Origin: an uncultured Clostridium sp.
Lineage (GTDB): Bacteria > Bacillota > Clostridia > Lachnospirales > Lachnospiraceae
Assembly (NCBI GenBank): GCA_900540335.1
Contig: UQFC01000068.1
Span: 1 to 14,730, forward strand
Length of the DNA stretch: 14,730 nucleotides
Reading direction: 5' to 3'
The notes beneath the pieces are model-generated. The model ran no database searches, was not told where the DNA came from, and was given only the letters and a program-made list of their open reading frames with translations. A program made the translations under genes and the position numbers. Numbering within the stretch: position 1 is the stretch's first letter; each line of letters begins with the position of its first letter. Of the stretch, positions 6,924-13,341 are shown one piece after another.

Positions 6924-8273
6924 CTATTCTATCTCTATAGGTTTCTCCTGCCCCATCTCCGCCAGCTGTTCCGGCTCCAGAATCACCTTCATGGCCCAGG
7001 CCGGAACGGAAATATCCGTATACTGCTCCTTCACAAATACAAAAGCAGTATCGTAGACCGGACGCTTTACCGGATAGATTCCTTCTCCGTCTGTAAAATA
7101 CAAAAGCCCCTTCAGGCGGTGAAATTCTCCCCGCCCGAGCATCTGGTTCACATGCTCAAAGGCCGGCCGGAAATCTGTTCCGCCCTGTCCGATAATGGAA
7201 AAATCCTTCATATATTCTTCCATCTCCTGACGGCAGGTGATTTTCCTGTCCTGCTGAACCTGATCATCACACTGGATAATATGGATATTGGTCTTTTTAA
7301 AGTAGCTGTCCGACTGGCACAGAACATGGTAGGTTTCCTCCAGAAACCGCCGTACCAGATCTCCGGAACAGGACATGGAGGTATCAATCACCAGAACAAA
7401 ATCCTCAATCCGGCTGACTTCCTTTGATTCCAGCGGCTCCACCAGAGGCATGTTGCCGTACAGGGAAAGGCCGTAGGTATAAAACACATAATCAAAGGAA
7501 TCCTCGTCCACCTGCATTTCCTCCCGCAGTACAGAAAACTTCTGCAGAAATCTGCGGTAATCATACCGGCTTCTGTTTTCCACCTGAACCTGCTCCAGAA
7601 GACTTTTTGTGTCCTCGTCCTGCTGGTTACCCATTGTTTCCATCTCAGTCTGAAGCTTCTCCCTGTTATTGCTCCACTGGTTCTGCCGCACAACGCTTGT
7701 TTTCGGGGAATCCGGCGGAAGCTGCCAGTACTGGTGATCGTCCACCAGAAATTCTGCCTCCAGGCGTTCAATCTGCCTCTCTGTCAGCTTCATTTCCTCC
7801 AGAGCCTTATACACGCCTTCTGCATTTAAAACCTGCAGACGCTGTCTCAGACGCCCGTACCAGTCCATCCGGAAGGGCGGCATCTGTATATGGACACATT
7901 TCAGATAAAGTCCGTCTGTCACAGATTCTGCCGCAATATCACAGGCCAGATTCCACATCCTGGTTTCCCTGCTGCCCATGGTATCCATATGGCAGAACAG
8001 ACAGTGAAGCACCATATGAAGATAGGCCCGGTTTACAAGCACCCGGCCTCTCCGGTACAAATCACAGAGGTATTCCCCGTGATAATAAATAACAAAGCCA
8101 TCTGTTCCCAGCCCCCGGCAGGCCGGATCCATCTCAAAGCCGAGACTGCTGAGTGAAAGATCCAGATAGCGCATATTCAAATATAATTCATTTCTGGAAT
8201 TCTGAAGAATCCGTGTGCACAGTCCCACCACATCCAGCTCCTGAAGCTGCCTGTGTCTTGTAGGATCGATCAT
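6924..8273 (-). CDS. VWA protein with DUF2201-like metallopeptidase-type N-terminus
   Basis: This 449-residue soluble protein is the likely partner of the adjacent MoxR ATPase. The N-terminal part (about 10-125) resembles the DUF2201 metallopeptidase-like domain, with HMVLHCLFCHMD (86-97) followed by MWNLACDIAAE (106-116). The usual HExxH Glu is Met here (HMVLH), so peptidase activity is not expected. A charged linker (150-250) precedes a VWA domain with a complete MIDAS: DTSMS (297-301), T366 in GGTDF, and D395 in YFTDGEG. The MIDAS would bind Mg2+ and a partner protein. The start is ATG 8273 with GGAGGAAG upstream. It is the middle gene of LRR-VWA-MoxR. Domain naming comes from motif recognition, since no profile search was run. 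Confidence 0.85.
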   Translation of the reverse strand: MIDPTRHRQLQELDVVGLCTRILQNSRNELYLNMRYLDLSLSSLGFEMDPACRGLGTDGFVIYYHGEYLCDLYRRGRVLVNRAYLHMVLHCLFCHMDTMGSRETRMWNLACDIAAESVTDGLYLKCVHIQMPPFRMDWYGRLRQRLQVLNAEGVYKALEEMKLTERQIERLEAEFLVDDHQYWQLPPDSPKTSVVRQNQWSNNREKLQTEMETMGNQQDEDTKSLLEQVQVENRSRYDYRRFLQKFSVLREEMQVDEDSFDYVFYTYGLSLYGNMPLVEPLESKEVSRIEDFVLVIDTSMSCSGDLVRRFLEETYHVLCQSDSYFKKTNIHIIQCDDQVQQDRKITCRQEMEEYMKDFSIIGQGGTDFRPAFEHVNQMLGRGEFHRLKGLLYFTDGEGIYPVKRPVYDTAFVFVKEQYTDISVPAWAMKVILEPEQLAEMGQEKPIEIE

Positions 8274-8371
8274 ATCTCTTCCTCCGTCTTTTATGGTTTC
8301 TCTCTGCTGCAGCTTTCATGCCGGTTTTGCAGCTGTTCCGGACAGGTTCTATTCTGAACAGCCGCCTGGTT

Positions 8372-9382
8372 TTACAGTTCAAATCTTCTGCGGCGGCGGC
8401 CCTTGGAGGCGTCTTCAGGCTCTGAAGCTTTTTCCGTCTGTTCTTCCCGCTTCTGCTCATGCCGGTAATCCATCAGCCAGCCGACCATTTCCGTATCCTC
8501 TGCTTCTCCGGCCAGAGCAATCAGCTCCTCTATGCAGAACGTCAGCTGCTTTTTCCCGTCTTCCGCCGAAACGTCCTCTTCTCCGTCTTTTGTCCCGGCC
8601 AGAATATCTGTTACCAGCCATGGAAGCCGCCCCGGCTCCAGACTGGCTCTCCCGCCTCTGTGCGGCCCGTCCGCCTCAATCAAAAGCCGTCCTGCCGCTT
8701 TCCAGTGCTCTTTCACATATTCCCGGTACATAGCCTCAAAACGGGGCGTCAGCTCCATCGGATACAGAAGACGCCCCAGAGCCAGCTCTGTCACCAGCTC
8801 CTCTGACTCCTGCACCTTCACATGGGGAAACAGCTCATCATAGCCCCGGAACTGAAACTGCCTGTTTACAAAACAGTAACGATACCGATGGCCGCAGCCG
8901 TGCGTTTCAATAAACAGAATCCGGGCCGGTGTATTTTCCACGGACTCCTCATAATACTCCGGAAAAATAAGCCGCGCCTGGGCAGTTTTTCCGTCCGCCT
9001 CCCTCCGGCAAAGCGTTACCCGAAGAGTCTGCCTCAGCTCCGACAGCATCTCCTTAAAACCGGAGCGCTCTCCGGCAAATTCAGTAAACTCCAGATATTC
9101 CACACCCTGAGCTCCGGCAAACAGACCTGTCCCCAAATCTGTAAGCCGCCCAAAGGCATGAAGCCGTTTCAGCGCCTCGCAGCCGTAAAATCCGTAAGCG
9201 CCGATTTTTACCAGCCGGGAAGGCAGATAAACCTCCTCCACGCTGCTCCCTGAAAGCACGTAAGCGCCCAGCTCAGTCACCGGACGCCCCTCCACTTCCT
9301 CCGGGACCACCACAACAGTCCCGGGATTTTCTATTTTATCAATACAAACCGTGTCATTTACAATACGGTAAGAAATCTCCAT
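8372..9382 (-). CDS. BspA-type leucine-rich-repeat protein
   Basis: This 336-residue protein is without a signal peptide, so it is presumably cytoplasmic. Residues about 15-115 carry LRR_5/BspA-type repeats: VVVPEEVEGRPVTELGAYVL, then VEEVYLPSRLVKIGAYGFYG, then ALKRLHAFGRLTDLGTGLFA. The middle (120-260) is unrecognised. A second helical region (about 285-310) ends in MVGWLMDYRHEQ, followed by a charged tail with RRRRR near the end. The start is ATG 9382 with AGG a few nt upstream. It is the first gene of the LRR-VWA-MoxR unit, with a promoter 50 nt upstream inside the kinase gene. A cytosolic LRR protein joined to an ATPase/VWA pair suggests an adaptor or substrate-recognition part, which is inference. 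Confidence 0.82.
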   Translation of the reverse strand: MEISYRIVNDTVCIDKIENPGTVVVVPEEVEGRPVTELGAYVLSGSSVEEVYLPSRLVKIGAYGFYGCEALKRLHAFGRLTDLGTGLFAGAQGVEYLEFTEFAGERSGFKEMLSELRQTLRVTLCRREADGKTAQARLIFPEYYEESVENTPARILFIETHGCGHRYRYCFVNRQFQFRGYDELFPHVKVQESEELVTELALGRLLYPMELTPRFEAMYREYVKEHWKAAGRLLIEADGPHRGGRASLEPGRLPWLVTDILAGTKDGEEDVSAEDGKKQLTFCIEELIALAGEAEDTEMVGWLMDYRHEQKREEQTEKASEPEDASKGRRRRRFEL

Positions 9383-9431
9383 ATTCCTGCCTTTCTGTCC
9401 TCTGCTGCCTTTTTGTGCCGCATACCTCTAT

Positions 9432-9460
9432 TTTATATCAGAATCCGGACAAAAAACCAA
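9432..9460 (-). promoter_or_regulatory. Internal promoter before the LRR-VWA-MoxR genes
   Basis: Read on the minus strand this is TTGGTT (9455-9460), a 17-nt spacer and TATAAA (9432-9437) followed by AT. It overlaps the last codons and the stop of the kinase gene at 9433, and would start transcription about 45 nt before the LRR ATG (9382). I see no terminator in the 50-nt gap, so the unit could be read both from here and from the two-component promoter. Confidence 0.5.
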
Positions 9461-10710
9461 CCATTTTCTTCCCCGCAGTCCAGAATTCCGCCCCATTTCT
9501 CCACACAGGAGGCAACGCTGCCCATTCCCAGACCGTGTCCCTCTCCCCGCTGAGACAGAGGAAGTCCTGTCTCTGAATCAAACTGAATCTTTCCTGCATA
9601 GGTATTCCGGATCTCAAAAATAATCTGTCTGCGAATCTGCTGCACCTTAATCGTCATCTTCCTGTTTCCCCATTTTTCCACCTGGGTACAGGCCCGCACT
9701 GCATTATCCAGAAGATTGCCAAGCATTACTGCAATTTCCCACTCATATTCCCCGATATTCTCCGGGATCTCAGCCTGCACAATAACATGAATCCAGTTTT
9801 TTCTGGCCATTCTGACATAGTAGGAAATCACACCGCTGATTGGAAGATTCTGACAGTACCGCTTTACGGAAAGTCTGGCCGGAAGCTCCTGCATCTGCTC
9901 CAGAAGCTCTTCCATCTGTTCATAGCATCCTGCCGCCATCAAATCTTCCGCCTTGGCAACAAACTGGCGGTTATCCAGGTTAAACTGCGTAATCCGCCGC
10001 TCCACCCGCTGAATCTCCTCCGTCTCCTGCTTCAGAATCTGACCGCTGGCCTCCAGAACCCGCACAGCCTGTTCCCGGCTCTGTTCCCGATCCAGACGAT
10101 CCAGAACCCGGAAAGCCATTACAATCATTCCGAATACATTCAGTAAATACAAAAGCGGGATCACATTGCGTACACATTCTATGGGCAGTCCCCGCGCAGC
10201 GCCCAGAATCAGGTAATTCCCTGTAATAAACATGATAAGAATCAGGCTGAACAGCACCCACTCCTTCCGGTACACCTCCTGGGCCTTCCAGTAGGCCGGA
10301 CGAAAATCACGGTACAGAATCACTAACAGCAATACATTAAGAATTACTGACGATGCAATCCCCAGGAGAAGGGATTGATTAAGACAGTAGATTGTCCGTA
10401 CCACAAGTCCTCCCAGATTCCCGTAAAACACGCCTGACAGCGCCGTAAAAAGTCCTCTTGCATCCCAATACTCTGACAGAAAAAATCCCACCGCTACCAC
10501 AGGAATTCTTCCTAACAGAATATTGTCATAGCAATTCTCTCCCATTCCATTGACGTAACACACATACTCAAATAACCAGAGCTCCAGTTCCATAAAAACC
10601 AAAGCGGCTATGGTTATTTTCCAGCTGAATCTCCGCTTTAAAAAAAGGGCCATAGACACACCCAGAAATACATCCGTCAGACAGAATGTGATCAAACGAT
10701 ACTCTGCCAT
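9433..10710 (-). CDS. GHKL histidine kinase homologue lacking the phospho-His
   Basis: This 425-residue AgrC-like membrane kinase has about six hydrophobic segments (roughly 5-25, 33-52, 68-81, 95-133, 151-172, 181-203), a coiled dimerisation region (205-275) and a GHKL ATPase domain (about 320-425). The ATPase part is well kept: N-box LGNLLDNAVRAC (330-341), with N332, D335 and N336, and G-box GHGLGMGS (391-398). The dimerisation helix reads QFNLDNRQF (242-250), where the neighbouring kinase has VHVHDRRHL. Both His are gone, the phospho-acceptor position being Leu245. The frame is intact and GAGGAGG lies 6 nt before ATG 10710, so it is expressed rather than decayed. It starts 12 nt after the second kinase gene and is probably translated with it. 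It may donate phosphate in trans to its partner. Confidence 0.88.
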   Translation of the reverse strand: MAEYRLITFCLTDVFLGVSMALFLKRRFSWKITIAALVFMELELWLFEYVCYVNGMGENCYDNILLGRIPVVAVGFFLSEYWDARGLFTALSGVFYGNLGGLVVRTIYCLNQSLLLGIASSVILNVLLLVILYRDFRPAYWKAQEVYRKEWVLFSLILIMFITGNYLILGAARGLPIECVRNVIPLLYLLNVFGMIVMAFRVLDRLDREQSREQAVRVLEASGQILKQETEEIQRVERRITQFNLDNRQFVAKAEDLMAAGCYEQMEELLEQMQELPARLSVKRYCQNLPISGVISYYVRMARKNWIHVIVQAEIPENIGEYEWEIAVMLGNLLDNAVRACTQVEKWGNRKMTIKVQQIRRQIIFEIRNTYAGKIQFDSETGLPLSQRGEGHGLGMGSVASCVEKWGGILDCGEENGWFFVRILI

Positions 10711-10722
10711 ATCCGTCCTCCT

Positions 10723-12003
10723 CTACATTACAATCCGGGCTATAAACGTTTCATTTTCCCGTCTGCACTGGAAATCTGCCCCGTTCCGCTCCGCATAATA
10801 TGCCGCGCTCTGAAGACCGCTTCCGTAGTCCACGCCTCTCTTTGCCACAGGAAGCCCTGTCTCCGGATGAAGCCGGATATCGCTTCTGCAGCTGCAGTAA
10901 ACCTCTATTCCCAGCTTCTTCTCCTCTTCCCACAGCTCCACGTGCATCCAGCGCTTTTCCGCCTTCTCCAGCTCTCCGCACATTCGAATTGCGTTAGCCA
11001 TCAGTCCCCCGGTAATAGCGGCGGCATCCCAGTCTTTCAGCTCCAGCTCATCCGGAATCTCGACGCGAAGATCAGTCCGGATTCCCAGCTCGTTTGCCTC
11101 TGCCTCATAAGACGCCATAATTCCATTGATAGACGGATTGGCACATCTTCTGTTCTCTGCTGTCAGCTCTGTCATCTGCTTCATCTGATTTAAAACACGG
11201 TTCACCTGTTCATAGTCTCCCTCCGCCATCAGCTGCTGCATCAAACGAATGAGATGCCTTCTGTCATGAACATGAACTGCTATTCTGTTTTCCGTTTTGT
11301 GCAGTTCCTGAAGCTCGTATTTCAAAGCGCGGATCCCCCGCTCCAGCAGTTCTCTGGATTTCATGGCCTGTCTCTCTTTATGAAGCCGCCACACCATCCA
11401 GAACATCAGAATATAAAGGCTGTACACAGTCAAAAGAACAAATACAACCGCCCAAAAGGCCTCCGCCGCCCGGGAAGTTCCGTAAAGAATCACTCCGATT
11501 CCCCATGCCGCAAAATAAAAGCCTATCGTAGTTACACAGCTTTTCCTCCAGCTTTTCCTTGAAATCCTCTGATTTTCCCAGTAAAGAGGCACAAAAAAAT
11601 GCCGCATCAACAGCAGAATACTCAGATGAATAGGAATTCCCAAAAACGGAATCCATAACGGATATCCTATCACCGCTCCCAGGTATTCCGGAATCATCAT
11701 TCCCGCCAGAAGACACATACAGGCCAGAACTCCTGTAAACATGCCTCTGAAATCTCTGTATTCGGAAATATACAGGGCCACACCCTGAGCTGCAAAAATC
11801 CGCAGTCCCGCCATCAGGAAAAAAACGATTTTATTATGCTCCCATCGAAAAACCGCTGTCTCCGCTCCTATCAGAATGATCACACTGCCAAGGAGAATTT
11901 CTGCTGTCTTTTTCAAAGAAAAACGCCTGACAGAAAGAATCATCAAAAACATGCCAAGGAAAATATAGGCAATGCAGTTTATCATAAAATGCCTGATCTC
12001 CAT
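10723..12003 (-). CDS. GHKL histidine kinase homologue with degenerate N-box
   Basis: This 426-residue AgrC-like sensor kinase has six to seven hydrophobic segments in residues 5-205, a dimerisation helix with HDRRH (246-250, H246 the probable phospho-acceptor), and a GHKL domain (about 320-426). In the N-box the expected NLLDN reads GLMAN (333-337). The Mg/ATP-coordinating Asn is Gly333 and the Asp is Ala336. The G-box is only partly kept (DYGSGLQS, 392-399). It would therefore be a poor ATP binder but a good phospho-acceptor. ATG 12003 follows GGGGAAGGA. The gene lies 84 nt after the response regulator, with a hairpin in that gap, and 12 nt before the second kinase. No AgrB/AgrD-like peptide gene is nearby, so the signal is unknown. 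Confidence 0.88.
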   Translation of the reverse strand: MEIRHFMINCIAYIFLGMFLMILSVRRFSLKKTAEILLGSVIILIGAETAVFRWEHNKIVFFLMAGLRIFAAQGVALYISEYRDFRGMFTGVLACMCLLAGMMIPEYLGAVIGYPLWIPFLGIPIHLSILLLMRHFFVPLYWENQRISRKSWRKSCVTTIGFYFAAWGIGVILYGTSRAAEAFWAVVFVLLTVYSLYILMFWMVWRLHKERQAMKSRELLERGIRALKYELQELHKTENRIAVHVHDRRHLIRLMQQLMAEGDYEQVNRVLNQMKQMTELTAENRRCANPSINGIMASYEAEANELGIRTDLRVEIPDELELKDWDAAAITGGLMANAIRMCGELEKAEKRWMHVELWEEEKKLGIEVYCSCRSDIRLHPETGLPVAKRGVDYGSGLQSAAYYAERNGADFQCRRENETFIARIVM

Positions 12004-12033
12004 GAATTTCGTTCCTTCCCCATAAATCAGAAA

Positions 12034-12061
12034 AGCCGGAACGGAAAATCCGCATCCGGCT
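12034..12061 (-). terminator. Attenuator-like hairpin between regulator and kinase genes
   Basis: On the minus strand AGCCGGA (12061-12055) and TCCGGCT (12040-12034) pair around an inner CGGA/TCCG stem with a TTT loop. TTTT then follows, giving a GC-rich hairpin with a short U-run. It sits in the 84-nt gap after the response-regulator stop. It may reduce kinase expression relative to the regulator; full termination is unlikely because the kinases have no other visible promoter. Confidence 0.45.
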
Positions 12062-12087
12062 GTCCTGTCATTCTTCCGTGTTCCTTT

Positions 12088-12828
12088 CTATCTGCGATCC
12101 ATTCTGGAAAGGAACTCCAGATATCCTCTCTTTGTCTGAGACAGACTGTTCCTGCTGATAGGAATCACACTTCCGTCTGACATCAGAAAATCATGAGCCA
12201 TCATTTTCTCTACATGATCCATATTCACTACAAAAGATTTGTGAGGCTGAATGAAACGGCTGTCCTGAAGCAGCCGATCCAGCTCCTGCTCAAAGGGCCT
12301 GCGGATATATACACTTTCATATACTTTTCCCTGTTCCATATAAAAATGCATAACCCGGGCCACATTCTCTACTGCAATCAGCTGTCCCAGCTCAATACTC
12401 ACAATTCCATTGCGCCCTTTGAAGGTATAGATATCCTCTTTTTTCGGCCGCAGCTGAGATACAATCCGATCCATACATTCTGTAAATTTTTCGGATTCCA
12501 CCGGTTTTAACAAATATCCGCTTGCAAATACATCAAATGCCCCCATGGCATATTCCGGTGAACTTGTCACATAGACAATTGCACTGCGCATGCTGTACCT
12601 GCGGATTGTCTGCCCCAGACTGATTCCATCCTGATCATCCATGATAATATCTAAAATATAGATATCATACCTCTTTCCCCGCTCCAGCTGTTCCACCAGC
12701 TCAGATGCGGTATCAACCCGATCCACAGAAAACGGCTGCTCCTGATGGGTACTGCGATACGCCTCAACCAACTCTGTCATTCGATCCAAGTCGCGTTCGT
12801 CATCATCACACACGATAATCTTTAGCAT
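12088..12828 (-). CDS. LytTR-family response regulator
   Basis: This 246-residue cytoplasmic transcription factor resembles AgrA/VirR. The receiver domain (1-125) has the acidic pocket CDDD (7-10), phospho-acceptor D60 in YILDIIMD, S89 in VTSS and K108 in LLKPV. The LytTR DNA-binding domain (about 133-243) has FIQPHKSFVVNMDHV (192-206) and IPISR (222-226), both typical. It is the first gene of the operon with the two kinase homologues, which presumably act on D60. ATG 12828 follows GGAGAAGGG. A promoter lies 62-91 nt upstream. Autoregulation is common for this family; I did not find a convincing LytTR direct-repeat site near the promoter. Confidence 0.93.
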   Translation of the reverse strand: MLKIIVCDDDERDLDRMTELVEAYRSTHQEQPFSVDRVDTASELVEQLERGKRYDIYILDIIMDDQDGISLGQTIRRYSMRSAIVYVTSSPEYAMGAFDVFASGYLLKPVESEKFTECMDRIVSQLRPKKEDIYTFKGRNGIVSIELGQLIAVENVARVMHFYMEQGKVYESVYIRRPFEQELDRLLQDSRFIQPHKSFVVNMDHVEKMMAHDFLMSDGSVIPISRNSLSQTKRGYLEFLSRMDRR

Positions 12829-12890
12829 AATTTCTGTCCCTTCTCCAAAACTGTGTTAATATGCCCGTATTCTCCCCATTCTCTTTTCCT

Positions 12891-12919
12891 ATTGTACCAC
12901 CTGAACGCATTCTTTGCAA
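12891..12919 (-). promoter_or_regulatory. Promoter of the two-component operon
   Basis: Read on the minus strand this is TTGCAA (12914-12919), a 17-nt spacer and TACAAT (12891-12896). Transcription would begin near 12884, about 55 nt before the response-regulator ATG. Confidence 0.6.
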
Positions 12920-12944
12920 TCAATGCCGAAACAGACACCGGCGT

Positions 12945-12994
12945 TCCTCCCGGAGCGTCCCCCTTCCACTCCCGCGGCACTCCTCCCGGAGCGT
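12945..12994. repeat. Two direct copies of a 14-bp GC-rich motif
   Basis: TCCTCCCGGAGCGT occurs at 12945-12958 and 12981-12994, a 36-bp period. Its CTCCCGGAG core is nearly palindromic. A related CCGCGGAGCGTTTT lies at 14582-14595 downstream of the other tRNA-Gly gene. The copies sit between the tRNA-Gly(GCC) terminator and the two-component promoter. Function is unknown. The rest of 12829-13065 is covered by the promoter and terminator entries. Confidence 0.55.
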
Positions 12995-13019
12995 TTTTCA
13001 TTTCCTGTGAAATGAAAAA
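12994..13019. terminator. Second hairpin downstream of tRNA-Gly(GCC)
   Basis: TTTTTCATTTC (12994-13004) and GAAATGAAAAA (13009-13019) form a perfect 11-bp stem with a CTGT loop. It has A and T tracts on both sides, so it could terminate in either direction. It immediately follows the main tRNA terminator. Confidence 0.45.
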
Positions 13020-13050
13020 AATACAGATCCCCGAAACAGGAATCTGTATT
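13020..13050 (-). terminator. Intrinsic terminator of tRNA-Gly(GCC)
   Basis: On the minus strand AATACAGAT (13050-13042) pairs with ATCTGTATT (13028-13020), with two more GC pairs inside and then a run of T. It begins about 15 nt after the tRNA 3' end. Confidence 0.75.
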
Positions 13051-13065
13051 CTGAAAATAAAAAAG

Positions 13066-13138
13066 AGCGCGAGACGGGACTCGAACCCGCGACCCCGACC
13101 TTGGCAAGGTCGTACTCCACCAACTGAGCCACTCGCGC
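13066..13138 (-). tRNA. tRNA-Gly (GCC anticodon)
   Basis: This 73-nt cloverleaf has acceptor stem GCGCGAG/CTCGCGC with discriminator U, D-loop GGCTCAGTTGGTGGAG, anticodon stem-loop CGACCTTGCCAAGGTCG with anticodon GCC, and T-arm GCGGGTTCGAGTCCCGT. The 3' CCA is not encoded. A promoter lies 44 nt upstream (13182-13210) and an intrinsic terminator just downstream, so it is a single-gene transcription unit. Confidence 0.96.
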
Positions 13139-13181
13139 ATTTTGCTGTATCCGTTGTCTATAGAAGCTTCGGACGTTATTT

Positions 13182-13210
13182 ATAATAACACAGATTCCGA
13201 GTATTTGCAA
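13182..13210 (-). promoter_or_regulatory. Promoter of tRNA-Gly(GCC)
   Basis: Read on the minus strand this is TTGCAA (13205-13210), a 17-nt spacer and TATTAT (13182-13187). The start would be near 13175, leaving a roughly 37-nt 5' leader for RNase P removal. Confidence 0.6.
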
Positions 13211-13259
13211 GTGCTTTTTTCCTGATATTTATCTTTTTCACTCTGCTTTTCCGATTTAC

Positions 13260-13309
13260 GGCCAGGCAGTCGGAATACGGTCATTTCTCCCGCATCAAAC
13301 CGCCCGGCC
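13260..13309. other. Long stem-loop between lipoprotein and tRNA genes
   Basis: The outer arms GGCCAGGCAGT (13260-13270) and ACCGCCCGGCC (13299-13309) pair over 11 positions with two mismatches on the plus strand that become G-U pairs on the minus-strand RNA. An inner ATGCGG/CCGTAT stem continues the helix on that strand. No U-run follows on either strand. A small palindrome AGTCCTGTCAGGACT (13321-13335) lies just after the lipoprotein stop. Together these may end the lipoprotein transcript. The G-U pairs suggest the folded RNA is the minus-strand one. Confidence 0.45.
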
Positions 13310-13341
13310 AAAATCATCTAAGTCCTGTCAGGACTGTTCTC

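Noticed and set aside
12027..12071. Fourteen-codon ORF (MTGQPDADFPFRLF) that might be an AgrD-like signal peptide
   Set aside because: It has no AgrB partner, no Cys or Ser for a thiolactone ring and no leader. It lies inside the GC-rich hairpin, and its ribosome binding site is distant.
12945..12994. CRISPR-like direct repeats
   Set aside because: There are only two copies of a 14-mer with a 22-nt spacer and no cas genes.
13066..13138. tRNA-Gly as an integration site for a genomic island holding the restriction system
   Set aside because: No integrase gene and no duplicated tRNA 3' end (att repeat) are visible in the window.
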